Of a DNA stretch of 9,684 nucleotides, positions 1 through 6,681 are shown piece after piece; the first letter of the stretch is position 1, and each line of letters begins with the position of its first letter. Where the stretch lies: assembly GCA_005889515.1 (NCBI GenBank), contig VBHE01000137.1, positions 4,055-13,738 on the forward strand, given 5' to 3'. The notes below the pieces were generated by a model, which saw only the letters and a list, made by a program, of their open reading frames with translations, had not been told where the DNA came from and made no database searches. The stretch comes from Chloroflexota bacterium (lineage in GTDB: Bacteria; Chloroflexota; Dormibacteria; Aeolococcales; Aeolococcaceae). The position numbers and the translations under genes are program-made.

Positions 1-1292
1 AGACCTGGATCGCCGCGCTCAACGGCACCGCCTCCGGGGGTGGCTACGAGCTCGCGCTCGCCTGCGAGCGGATCCTGCTCGTCGACGACGGCTCCTCGGC
101 GGTGTCGCTCCCCGAGCTGCCCCTGCTCGGCGTCCTCCCCGGCACCGGCGGGCTCACCCGGCTGGTCGACAAGCGGCGGGTGCGCCGCGACCTCGCCGAC
201 GCCTTCGCCACCCGCGCCGAGGGGGTGCGCGGCCAGACCGCGGTGCAGTGGCGCCTGGTCGACGAGAGCGTCCCGCGGCGCCGCTTCGACGAGGTGGTCG
301 CCGAGCGCGCGGCCGCCGCGGCGGAGGTCTCCGCGCGACCACGTGATGCGCGCGGGATCGCCCTGCCCCCGCTGACGAAGACCGTCGCCGGCGACGCCAT
401 CACCTATCCGCACCTGCTCGCCGCCCTCGACCGCGACGCCGCCACGGTGGAGATCACCGTGCTCGGACCCGGGCGGGACGCGCCGGAGGGAGTCGAGGGG
501 ATCCACGCCGAGGGCGTGGAGTTCTGGCCACTCGCGGTGGCCCGCGAGCTCGACGACCTCATCCTCGAGCTGCGCACCAACGAGCTCGAGCTCGGCACCT
601 GGGTGCTCCGCACCCGCGGGGACAGCGCCTCGGTGATCGCCCACGACCGGCTCCTCGCCGAGCACGCCGGGGACTGGCTCGTGAACGAGGTGCGCCACTA
701 CCTCAAGCGCACCCTGAAGCGGCTCGACGTCAGCAGCCGGAGCCTCATCGCCCTGGTCGAGCCGGGGAGCTGCTTCGCCGGGCCGCTGCTCGAGCTCGCG
801 CTGGCCGCCGACCGCTGCTACATGCTCGACGGCCTGCCCGAGGGCGCGGAGGACGCCGAGCCGGCCGCGATCACCCTCGGCGACGCCAACTTCGGCGCGC
901 TCCCGATGTCCAACGGGCTCAGCCGGCTGGGGGTGCGATTCCTCGCCGACCCCGACCACGTCGAGACCCTTCGCGAGCTCGCCGGCGAGCCGCTCGACGC
1001 CGCCCGGGCGCTCGAGCTCGGGCTCGTCACCTCTGCGCCGGACGACATCGACTGGGAGGACGAGGTGCGGCTCGCCATCGAGGAGCGGGCGAGCTTCAGC
1101 CCCGACGCGCTCACCGGGATGGAGGCGAACCTCCGCTTCGCCGGCCCCGAGACCCTGGAGACGAAGATCTTCGCCCGGCTCACCGCCTGGCAGAACTGGA
1201 TCTTCTCCCGCCCCAATGCTGCGGGCCCCGAGGGCGCCCTGCGAAAGTATGGGACAGGGCAGCGCGCCAGCTTCGACAGGAGGCGAGTGTGA
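1..1292 (+). CDS. boxC: Benzoyl-CoA-dihydrodiol lyase BoxC, 5'-truncated by the window edge
   Basis: BoxC cleaves the ring of 2,3-epoxybenzoyl-CoA/dihydrodiol to 3,4-dehydroadipyl-CoA semialdehyde and formate in the aerobic benzoyl-CoA pathway (cytoplasm). The frame is open from base 3, giving 429 visible residues; BoxC is usually about 550, so roughly 120 N-terminal residues lie outside. Two crotonase-like segments are visible: the first has the oxyanion-hole style LNGTASGGGYELALAC (visible residues 6-21) followed by SLPELPLLGVLPGTGG; the second has SLIALVEPGSCFAGPLLELA near bases 741-800. The C-terminus WQNWIFSRPNAAGPEGALRK, then YGTGQRASFDRRRV, is very characteristic of BoxC. The GTG at 102 is an internal Val, not a start. 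The stop overlaps the boxB start (GTGA, 1289-1292), so the two are translationally coupled. Identification rests on remembered family sequence; confidence is high. Confidence 0.93.
   Translation, partial: TWIAALNGTASGGGYELALACERILLVDDGSSAVSLPELPLLGVLPGTGGLTRLVDKRRVRRDLADAFATRAEGVRGQTAVQWRLVDESVPRRRFDEVVAERAAAAAEVSARPRDARGIALPPLTKTVAGDAITYPHLLAALDRDAATVEITVLGPGRDAPEGVEGIHAEGVEFWPLAVARELDDLILELRTNELELGTWVLRTRGDSASVIAHDRLLAEHAGDWLVNEVRHYLKRTLKRLDVSSRSLIALVEPGSCFAGPLLELALAADRCYMLDGLPEGAEDAEPAAITLGDANFGALPMSNGLSRLGVRFLADPDHVETLRELAGEPLDAARALELGLVTSAPDDIDWEDEVRLAIEERASFSPDALTGMEANLRFAGPETLETKIFARLTAWQNWIFSRPNAAGPEGALRKYGTGQRASFDRRRV
1278..1283 (+). promoter_or_regulatory. Ribosome binding site of boxB (AGGAGG)
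   Basis: A perfect AGGAGG lies inside the last codons of boxC, 5 nt before GTG 1289. It favours the GTG start overlapping the boxC stop over the in-frame ATG at 1298, which would be 14 nt away. Confidence 0.75.
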
Positions 1293-2716
1293 CCACGATG
1301 GCCGGCAGCATCGACTACGGGGAGCGCATCCCCAACAACGTCGACCTGGCGCACGACCGGCGGCTGCAGCGTGCCCTCGAGTCGTGGCAACCCAAGTTCC
1401 TCCACTGGTGGCAGGAGATGGGTCCGGCAACGCCGCATCGCGACGTCTACCTGCGCACCGCGGTGTCGGTGGGCAGGGACGGGTGGGCGCACTTCGACCA
1501 CGTCGTCCTCCCCGAGTACCGCTGGGGGATCTTCCTGTCGGAGCGCGAGCCGGGGCGCACCGTCGGCTTCGGCGCCCACCAGGGCGAGCCGGTCTGGGAG
1601 CAGGTCCCCGGCGAGTACCGGTCGGAGCTCCGCCGGCTGATCGTCATCCAGGGGGACACCGAGCCCGCCTCGGTGGAGCAGCAGCGCCACCTCGGGATGA
1701 CCGCGCCCAGCCTCTACGACCTTCGCAACCTCTTCCAGATCAACGTCGAGGAGGGCCGTCACCTCTGGGCGATGGTCTACCTCCTCCACGCCTACTTCGG
1801 CCGCGACGGCCGCGACGAGGCCGAGGCGCTGCTGATGCGCAACTCGGGGAGCAGCGACGCCCCACGGATCCTCGGCGCCTTCAACGAGCCGACGCCCGAC
1901 TGGCTCGCCTTCTACATGTTCACGTACTTCACCGATCGTGACGGCAAGTTCCAGCTCGGCACCCTCAAGGAGAGCGCCTTCGACCCGCTCTCGCGCACCT
2001 GCGAGTTCATGCTCCGCGAGGAGGCCCACCACATGTTCGTGGGCACCACCGGCGTGGACCGGGTGGTGGAGCGGACCGCCCAGCTGATGCGCGAGCACGA
2101 CACCGACGACATTCGGGCGCACGGCGGCATCCCGCTCGACATCATCCAGCGCTATCTCAACTTCCACTTCAGTGTCTCGCTCGACCTCTTCGGCGGCGAG
2201 ACCTCGAGCAACGTCGCCGCCTACTACACCGCCGGGCTCAAGGGCCGCTGGCAGGAGCCGCGGCGCAAGGACGACCACCGTCTCGTCGACTCGCTCATCG
2301 CCGTCGACAGTGTCGTCGACGGGAGGCCGAGCATGGTCGAGGTTCCGGCCCTGACCGGCCTCAACCAGGACCTGCGCCGCGAGTACCTGCGCGACTGCAA
2401 CAGCGGGCTGGCCCGCTGGAACCGGATCCTCGAGGAGGCGGGCGTCGAGCGGCGGCTCAGCCTGCCCCACCAGGCCTTCAACCGGCACGTCGGTGCCTTC
2501 GCGGGGATCCACGCCACCCCCGCCGGCGAGGTGGTCGACGACGAGACCTGGGAGCGGCGCCGCGACGAGTGGCTCCCCGGCCGCGCCGACCTCGACTTCG
2601 TCGCCTCGCTGATGCAGCCGGTGCACGAGCCGGGGAGGATCGCGGGCTGGGTGGCGCCGCCCAAGGTCGGCATCAACGATCAGCCGTTCGCCTACGAGTA
2701 CGTGCGCTTCGCCTAG
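1289..2716 (+). CDS. boxB: Benzoyl-CoA 2,3-epoxidase (oxygenase) subunit BoxB
   Basis: BoxB is the di-iron oxygenase component that converts benzoyl-CoA to 2,3-epoxybenzoyl-CoA with O2, receiving electrons from the BoxA reductase. The protein has 475 residues, matching the family size of about 475. Di-iron ligand candidates are visible in the expected order: E125 (in QGDTEP), the first ExxH pair E155/H158 (in NVEEGRHLWAM), D216 (in YFTDRDG), and the second ExxH pair E245/H248 (in REEAHHMF). No key residue appears to be missing, and the spacing follows the pattern I recall for the Azoarcus enzyme. Other family-like stretches are FLHWWQEMGP (residues 37-46) and the end INDQPFAYEYVRFA. It starts at GTG 1289, overlapping boxC by four bases. 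No boxA follows it; boxA and a benzoate-CoA ligase would have to lie upstream or elsewhere. BoxB without BoxA is not expected to be active. Confidence 0.95.
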   Translation: MTTMAGSIDYGERIPNNVDLAHDRRLQRALESWQPKFLHWWQEMGPATPHRDVYLRTAVSVGRDGWAHFDHVVLPEYRWGIFLSEREPGRTVGFGAHQGEPVWEQVPGEYRSELRRLIVIQGDTEPASVEQQRHLGMTAPSLYDLRNLFQINVEEGRHLWAMVYLLHAYFGRDGRDEAEALLMRNSGSSDAPRILGAFNEPTPDWLAFYMFTYFTDRDGKFQLGTLKESAFDPLSRTCEFMLREEAHHMFVGTTGVDRVVERTAQLMREHDTDDIRAHGGIPLDIIQRYLNFHFSVSLDLFGGETSSNVAAYYTAGLKGRWQEPRRKDDHRLVDSLIAVDSVVDGRPSMVEVPALTGLNQDLRREYLRDCNSGLARWNRILEEAGVERRLSLPHQAFNRHVGAFAGIHATPAGEVVDDETWERRRDEWLPGRADLDFVASLMQPVHEPGRIAGWVAPPKVGINDQPFAYEYVRFA

Positions 2717-2782
2717 AGCGCGGGCCCGGGGTCACAGCTCCGTGGCGCCGCTGGGGGCCCGGTGGTGGAATGATGGGCCCCG

Positions 2783-3454
2783 ATGTCCTCCACCCGCGCC
2801 CCGGCCGCGGCCCCTCCGCTCCCCCGCCGCGGCCGCCGCCTCGGCCCCTTCCGCCTCCTCGGCGTCCTCGTCGGCCTCGGCCTGGTCGCGGGAGGCCTGG
2901 TCCTCATCGTCCCGCCCCTCTGGGCCCTCTACCAGCGCAACAAGGTCGACGACAACGCGCTGAGCCAGTGGAACAAGGGTGGCTCCCAGGCCCTGGTGGG
3001 AGGCGGGGCCACGAACTACACCGGCCAGTGCGGCAGCGGCGACCCCTCGGAGAACTACGCCCGGGTGTCGTTCCCGAGCCTCCCCCAGTACGGCTACGCG
3101 GGGGTGGCCGGCGACGGCAGCTGGGACCTCCTCAAGCAGCGCTCGATGGTCCACTACAAGGGCACCGCGGCGCCCGGCCAGACGGGGAACGACATCATCG
3201 CCTTCCACCGCGAGCCCGAGTACGAGCACATCGACCAGCTCAAGGTCGGCGACGTCGTCGACGTCCAGGACCGCAGCTGCAAGACCTACGCCTACCGGAT
3301 CACCGGGCGCTGGCAGCTCTACCCCTCGAACGTCACCCAGCTGACCACCACCACCGGCTCCGACCTCACCCTGATCACCTGCACCCCCTTCTGGGTGGAC
3401 TCCCAGCGGCTGGTGTGGCGGGGCGCGCTGATCACCGCCCCGGGCGCGCAGTAG
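2783..3454 (+). CDS. Membrane-anchored sortase (class D/E-like transpeptidase)
   Basis: The 223-residue protein is a cysteine transpeptidase expected to sit outside the cytoplasmic membrane and join surface proteins to cell envelope acceptors. A basic N-terminus (PRRGRR, residues 14-19) precedes one membrane segment at about residues 24-46, the type II topology usual for sortases. The catalytic domain shows PGQTGNDIIAFHRE (residues 131-144) with catalytic His142, then LKVGDVVDVQD (153-163), YAYRITGRWQLYP (169-181), and DLTLITCTP (194-202) with catalytic Cys200. Arg209 in QRLVWRGAL completes the His-Cys-Arg triad. The residue before the catalytic HR is Phe rather than the more usual Gly or Ala. 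Two further cysteines, C83 and C166, could form an extracytoplasmic disulfide. The start is ATG 2783; no strong Shine-Dalgarno precedes it. It lies 66 nt after boxB, and a substrate-like protein is encoded at 4424-5551. Class assignment is tentative. Confidence 0.88.
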   Translation: MSSTRAPAAAPPLPRRGRRLGPFRLLGVLVGLGLVAGGLVLIVPPLWALYQRNKVDDNALSQWNKGGSQALVGGGATNYTGQCGSGDPSENYARVSFPSLPQYGYAGVAGDGSWDLLKQRSMVHYKGTAAPGQTGNDIIAFHREPEYEHIDQLKVGDVVDVQDRSCKTYAYRITGRWQLYPSNVTQLTTTTGSDLTLITCTPFWVDSQRLVWRGALITAPGAQ

Positions 3455-3461
3455 GCCGCTG

Positions 3462-4043
3462 CTGAGCGCCAACCGTTGGCTCAGCTCGCGCTCCTCGGGC
3501 GGGGACGACTACGACCGCCGCCTCGCCGAGGCCTCGACCACCGGCCCCGACAAGCACGGCGAGGCCAGCCTGGTCGCCTCCCTGGGGCCCGCCACCGTCC
3601 TCGACGCCGGCTGCGGGACCGGCCGCGTCGCCATCGAGCTCGCCCGGAGGGGGATCCACACCGTGGGGGTGGACATCGACCCCGAGATGCTCTCCACGGC
3701 GCGGCGCAAGGCGCCGGAGCTCAGCTGGATCGAGGACGACCTCGCCACCGTCAGCATCGACCGGCGGTTCGACGTGGCGGTGCTGGCCGGGAACGTGATG
3801 ATCTTCCTGGCGCCGGGGACGGAGGGCGCGGTGATCGCCAACCTGGCCCGTCACCTGGTCGTGGGCGGCGCCCTGGTCGCGGGCTTCCAGCTGCTCCAGG
3901 GTCGCCTCGACCTCGACGCCTACGACCGGCTCGCCGCGGACGCCGAGCTCGATCTCTGCGACCGCTGGGCGACCTGGGAGGGTGCCCCCTGGCGCTCCGG
4001 CGATGACTATGCGGTGTCGCTGCACCGCCGCCGGCCCGACTGA
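3462..4043 (+). CDS. Class I SAM-dependent methyltransferase, probable CTG start
   Basis: The encoded protein of about 193 residues is a Rossmann-fold methyltransferase; the substrate is unknown. Numbering from CTG 3462, motif I is VLDAGCGTGR at residues 46-55, the ribose-binding acid is D71 in VGVDID, and later strand regions are FDVAVLAGNVMIFLAPG (103-119) and HLVVGGALVAGFQL (131-144), with a YAVSLHRR end. The reading frame is open from 3432, but there is no ATG, GTG or TTG between there and 3663. A start at GTG 3663 would remove motif I and leave a non-functional 126-residue fragment. CTG 3462 gives an N-terminus, (M)SANRWLSSRSSGGDDYD, that resembles homologues as I remember them, and AGTAGG at 3450-3455, overlapping the sortase stop, is 6 nt upstream. 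CTG 3459 is an alternative. Spacing suggests an operon with the sortase. Function: high confidence; exact start: moderate. Confidence 0.85.
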   Translation: MSANRWLSSRSSGGDDYDRRLAEASTTGPDKHGEASLVASLGPATVLDAGCGTGRVAIELARRGIHTVGVDIDPEMLSTARRKAPELSWIEDDLATVSIDRRFDVAVLAGNVMIFLAPGTEGAVIANLARHLVVGGALVAGFQLLQGRLDLDAYDRLAADAELDLCDRWATWEGAPWRSGDDYAVSLHRRRPD

Positions 4044-4050
4044 GGTCAGG

Positions 4051-4185
4051 TCAGCGGGCGCGCTGCGCCTCGGATGGCTCCGGACGGCGGTCCTCGATCC
4101 TCTTGCCGAGCTCGAGCTCCAGGATGGTGATCAGCCGTCGCTGCTTCGCGATCAGCTCATCGGCCTTCCTGATCATCTCGTCCAC
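4051..4185 (-). CDS. Small helical (coiled-coil-like) protein of 44 residues, unknown function
   Basis: The frame reads VDEMIRKADELIAKQRR, then LITILELELGKRIEDRR, then PEPSEAQRAR. It is rich in charged and aliphatic residues, with hydrophobic positions spaced as in an amphipathic helix over residues 4-30, and a Pro-containing polar tail. The start is GTG at 4185 on the minus strand, with GGAGG at 4195-4199 nine nt upstream, which is a good ribosome binding site. The frame stays open to 4374, but the upstream part looks like non-coding translation and has no comparable ribosome site. The gene converges on the methyltransferase with a 7-nt gap and diverges from the surface-protein gene at 4424. 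I do not recognise the family; oligomerisation is only an inference from the helix pattern. Confidence 0.6.
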   Translation of the reverse strand: MDEMIRKADELIAKQRRLITILELELGKRIEDRRPEPSEAQRAR

Positions 4186-4194
4186 CGTGTCCGT

Positions 4195-4199
4195 CCTCC
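4195..4199 (-). promoter_or_regulatory. Ribosome binding site of the 44-residue protein (GGAGG)
   Basis: CCTCC on the plus strand reads GGAGG on the minus strand, nine nt before GTG 4185. It is the main evidence for starting the small gene here rather than further upstream. Confidence 0.6.
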
Positions 4200-4409
4200 G
4201 TGGTCGACAGGGCCCCGCCCTTCCGGCATTCAGCACGGTGACGCCGGGTTGTGACGCAATCTTGCGGTTTGAGGCGATCGCAAGCTTTCCGGACCTGGTG
4301 ACGTCGGCCTCTCTGACGGACCCACTCCCGGACGGCGGGATACAGCCCCGGCTCCCGGCGGACCGTCGGCGCAACTCCCGTGCGCCTGCCTCTCCCTCTC
4401 ACCCTCATC

Positions 4410-4414
4410 GAGGT
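4410..4414 (+). promoter_or_regulatory. Ribosome binding site of the surface-protein gene (GAGGT)
   Basis: GAGGT at 4410-4414 is nine nt before ATG 4424. It supports starting at this ATG, directly before a signal peptide, instead of in the open frame that extends upstream to 4103. Confidence 0.6.
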
Positions 4415-4423
4415 CCCCGGATC

Positions 4424-5551
4424 ATGAACCGCACGTCGACCCTGCACCGCCTGCGCACCGCCGGCATCGGCCTCTGCCTGGGCGGCGTCGCCATCTCGGC
4501 GTGGAGCAGTGCCATCTCCGTCCGGGCCGCCAACTCGGGCGACATCTTCATCCAGAGCGCCGGAGCGGGCGCGCCGAGCGGCCACGCCACCGATCCGCAC
4601 CTCTCCTGCGCGGACATCGATCTGTGGGGGGCCGGCCTGGCGGATCCCTCCTCGACGTTCACGATAGCCGGCGCGCCGCCGAGCGGCTCCGATGAGACGG
4701 TGTACTCGGCGAGCTGGAGCTACTCGAGCGCGGTGGCCGATCCCCAGATCATCGCCGTCGTCCCGGTGGCGACCCTGATCTCCGACGCCGCCGCCGCCGG
4801 GGATACGCCCCAGGCGAATGGGGGCTACCACTTCAAGATCGACTTCACCCAGAACTCGCAGAAGGCCACGACCTTCTGGATCGACTGCCCGGCGCCGAGC
4901 GGCGACCCGGGCACCGGGTCGACCGGCAGCGGCGGCGGGACGACGACCACCACCTCGAGCTCGAGCGGCAGTACCGATGCCGGCACGACCACGAGCAGCA
5001 CCACCACCAGCACCGACGCCGGCACCACGACGAGCAGCAGCAGCACCACCACCACCAGCACCGACGCCGGCACCACGAGCACCGGCTCGAGCTCGACGTC
5101 GACCGACGCCGCGCCTCTGGTTCAGGAGGGATCGACCACCACCTCGACCTCGACCTCCACGCAGAGCTCCTCCGCGGGGACCTCCAGCGCCGACGGTGCC
5201 TCCGGGGAGAACGGCCTGAGCAACGGCTCCGCGACCATCGGAAGCCTGGGCTCCGGCGCGACGACGAGCTCCAGCTCCACGACCACCCAGTCCGCCCCGC
5301 AGACCAGCACCACCGCCTCCACGACGTCGTCCGCGACGGGTGGCAACATCGGCGTCTCGATCACCGCGCCGGCTCCCACGCCGGCTCCGGCCGCGGTCCC
5401 GGCCTCGGCGCCGCTCCTGCCGACCGCGGCCTCGGATCCGCCCGCTCCGAACACCGGCGCCGACGTCCCCTTCGGGCTGGGACTCCTGCTCCTCCTCGGC
5501 GGGGCCGGGACGATCGCGGTCTCCTCGGCGCTCCGGCGGCGGCGCGCCTAG
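4424..5551 (+). CDS. Secreted Ser/Thr-rich surface protein with APNTG sortase signal
   Basis: The 375-residue protein has a signal peptide at residues 1-35: basic MNRTSTLHRLR, a hydrophobic core, and a likely cut after ISVRA. A globular domain at about 36-160 looks all-beta, with two cysteines (in HLSCADIDLWG and FWIDCPAPSG) that may pair. From about 165 to 330 the chain is a low-complexity Ser/Thr/Gly/Ala stalk, including STDAGTT-type repeats. The end is a cell-wall sorting signal: A341-P-N-T-G345, then a hydrophobic stretch (GLGLLLLLGGAGTIAV) and the basic tail RRRRA. This is the layout of sortase substrates, with cleavage expected between T344 and G345, except that Ala replaces the usual Leu of LPxTG. 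The sortase gene is 970 bases upstream. The function of the globular domain is not recognised. The stalk may be O-glycosylated (inference). The stop touches the stop of the convergent glycosylase gene. Confidence 0.85.
   Translation: MNRTSTLHRLRTAGIGLCLGGVAISAWSSAISVRAANSGDIFIQSAGAGAPSGHATDPHLSCADIDLWGAGLADPSSTFTIAGAPPSGSDETVYSASWSYSSAVADPQIIAVVPVATLISDAAAAGDTPQANGGYHFKIDFTQNSQKATTFWIDCPAPSGDPGTGSTGSGGGTTTTTSSSSGSTDAGTTTSSTTTSTDAGTTTSSSSTTTTSTDAGTTSTGSSSTSTDAAPLVQEGSTTTSTSTSTQSSSAGTSSADGASGENGLSNGSATIGSLGSGATTSSSSTTTQSAPQTSTTASTTSSATGGNIGVSITAPAPTPAPAAVPASAPLLPTAASDPPAPNTGADVPFGLGLLLLLGGAGTIAVSSALRRRRA
4970..5119 (+). repeat. In-frame imperfect repeats coding STDAGTT in the stalk
   Basis: Copies of the STDA(G)TT-coding unit begin at 4970, 5009, 5057 and 5099, spaced 39, 48 and 42 bases apart, separated by runs of Thr and Ser codons. 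The last copy is degenerate (STDAA). All spacings are multiples of three, so the copies stay in frame and could expand or contract without breaking the gene. Confidence 0.7.
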
Positions 5552-6484
5552 CTAGATCTCGCGGAAGTCACGTACCGGCCGCCGGGGGGCGAAGCGGGGG
5601 GCTCGCACCCCGGCGGCCAGGAGCAGGCGGAGCACCCGGCCGCGGTGGCCGGGGTAGGGGGCGAGGAGCTCGAGCATCCGGGCGTCGCTCCCCCGCGGCT
5701 CTCCGGTCAGGACATAGCTGACCGTGTGAGGAAGGTTCCAGTCTCCGAGGGGGAGCGCATCGGCGTCGCCGAGGGCGTTCAGCGCCACCGAGTTGGCGGT
5801 CCACTCCCCCACCCCGGGCACCGCCCGGAGACGCTCGCGGGCCTTCTCCGCGGGCATGCTCCCCGCCTCCTCGAGCCGGCCCGCCGCCCGGGCGACGCGG
5901 CGGATGGTGTCGGCGCGCTGACGCTCGATGCCGAGGCGGTGGTAGTCCCAGCTCGGAGTGCCGGTGAGGGCGGCGGGGGAGGGGGGGAGGAGCAGCCCGC
6001 CCGGCCCCGGCGCGGGCTCGCCGAGGGCACGGAAGAGGGCGGCGTGTCCGCTCCGCGCCTCCTTCCCGCTGACCCGCTGCTCGACGACGGTGGCGACCAG
6101 CGGCTCGAGGACCCGTCCGGTGCGGGGCAGCCGCAGGCCCGGCAGCCGGTGCCGGAGCGCCGCGACCAGGCCTGCGGCGGGGCGGAAGCCGGCGTCGTCG
6201 TCGAGCTGGCCGGCGAGCGCCGCCGCGCCGTCGAGTGCCCAGGCGGCGCCCGGCCCCCACGCCTCCGCCTCGAGCCCGCCGGCGGTACGCCACAGGTGGA
6301 GGGTGGCCGCCCCCAGGGGGGTGCGGGTGGCCCGCCAGACCTCGCCGTCGCCGAGCCGCATCGACGGGTCGCGCGGGCCGCGCCACAGCGGGCCCAGGGT
6401 GAGCCGGAGGTCGACGGGGAGCCGCGGTGTCAGCCGGGTCCGGAGCGGGGGTGGGGGCGGCGGTGCGGCGGCCACGCCGCTCAT
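5552..6484 (-). CDS. AlkA-like DNA-3-methyladenine glycosylase (HhH-GPD family)
   Basis: The 310-residue protein belongs to the helix-hairpin-helix glycosylases that excise alkylated bases to begin base excision repair. The HhH is at residues 221-232 (AVPGVGEWTANS). The catalytic Asp candidate is D248 in LPLGDWNLP: aligned from GVG onward, it falls where E. coli AlkA has the second Asp of its LPDD motif. The helical segment ILEPLVATVVEQRVSGKEA-like (residues 125-143, starting VLEP) is where family members carry the VxQQxS region; Glu-Gln replaces Gln-Gln. Residues 24-100 fit the variable N-terminal domain. The first about 15 residues are Pro/Ala-rich. ATG 6484 has no clear ribosome site, and the GTG at codon 4 is possible. 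I avoid the symbol alkA because the lineage has several paralogous groups. It is convergent with the surface-protein gene, the two stop codons being adjacent. Confidence 0.87.
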   Translation of the reverse strand: MSGVAAAPPPPPPLRTRLTPRLPVDLRLTLGPLWRGPRDPSMRLGDGEVWRATRTPLGAATLHLWRTAGGLEAEAWGPGAAWALDGAAALAGQLDDDAGFRPAAGLVAALRHRLPGLRLPRTGRVLEPLVATVVEQRVSGKEARSGHAALFRALGEPAPGPGGLLLPPSPAALTGTPSWDYHRLGIERQRADTIRRVARAAGRLEEAGSMPAEKARERLRAVPGVGEWTANSVALNALGDADALPLGDWNLPHTVSYVLTGEPRGSDARMLELLAPYPGHRGRVLRLLLAAGVRAPRFAPRRPVRDFREI

Positions 6485-6681
6485 GGTGGCAGCCGGCCGG
6501 GCGGCGCCGGGCCGGGCGGCTGACCGACCGCGCAGGAAATGCCACCGACCCGCGTTTCAGATGTGCAGCCATGTCACCGGATCCACACCGGATCTTTGGC
6601 CGGCTGGGCGGAGCATCGCAGAGTGCGGTCACTCCGTCCCGCGGCCGCACCGCCGCAAACCCAGGGGACGGGTGAGGCACG
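6485..6681. promoter_or_regulatory. Divergent spacer with 9-bp direct repeat CACCGGATC at 11-bp period
   Basis: This 197-base region lies between the divergently transcribed glycosylase and zinc-finger-like genes. CACCGGATC occurs at 6575-6583 and again at 6586-6594, exactly one helical turn apart, the arrangement used by many dimeric response regulators. No promoter boxes could be assigned with confidence. Confidence 0.35.

Larger units (their letters stand above)
4186..4423. promoter_or_regulatory. Divergent intergenic region containing a CTTGCG-N12-CGCAAG dyad
   Basis: The 238-base spacer separates the small minus-strand gene (start 4185) from the surface-protein gene (start 4424). Its centre, about 4245-4290, is clearly less GC-rich than the neighbouring genes and holds the inverted repeat CTTGCG (4261-4266) / CGCAAG (4279-4284), plus the palindrome GCGATCGC at 4274-4281. 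Promoters for both genes should lie here, but I cannot pick convincing -35/-10 boxes. Confidence 0.4.

Noticed and set aside
818..2626. 602-codon open frame on the minus strand opposite boxC/boxB
   Set aside because: Shadow of GC-rich coding DNA: low-complexity Val/Ala/Glu/Pro composition, while the plus strand encodes clear BoxC and BoxB.
3663..4043. Methyltransferase starting at GTG 3663
   Set aside because: It would lack SAM motif I, which is intact and in frame upstream.
4103..4423. Upstream extension of the surface-protein frame
   Set aside because: It would bury the signal peptide, and it covers the small minus-strand gene and the lower-GC spacer; ATG 4424 has a ribosome site.
4970..5119. 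CRISPR-like array
   Set aside because: The repeats are short, imperfect, in coding frame and unevenly spaced; they code for a Ser/Thr stalk.
5546..5556. CTAGCTAG palindrome at the junction of convergent stops as a terminator
   Set aside because: Only an 8-base palindrome produced by two facing TAG codons; no stem-loop or T-run.
5568..6680. 370-codon minus-strand frame over the glycosylase
   Set aside because: Arg/Pro-rich translation in another frame; the glycosylase frame has the HhH and catalytic Asp.
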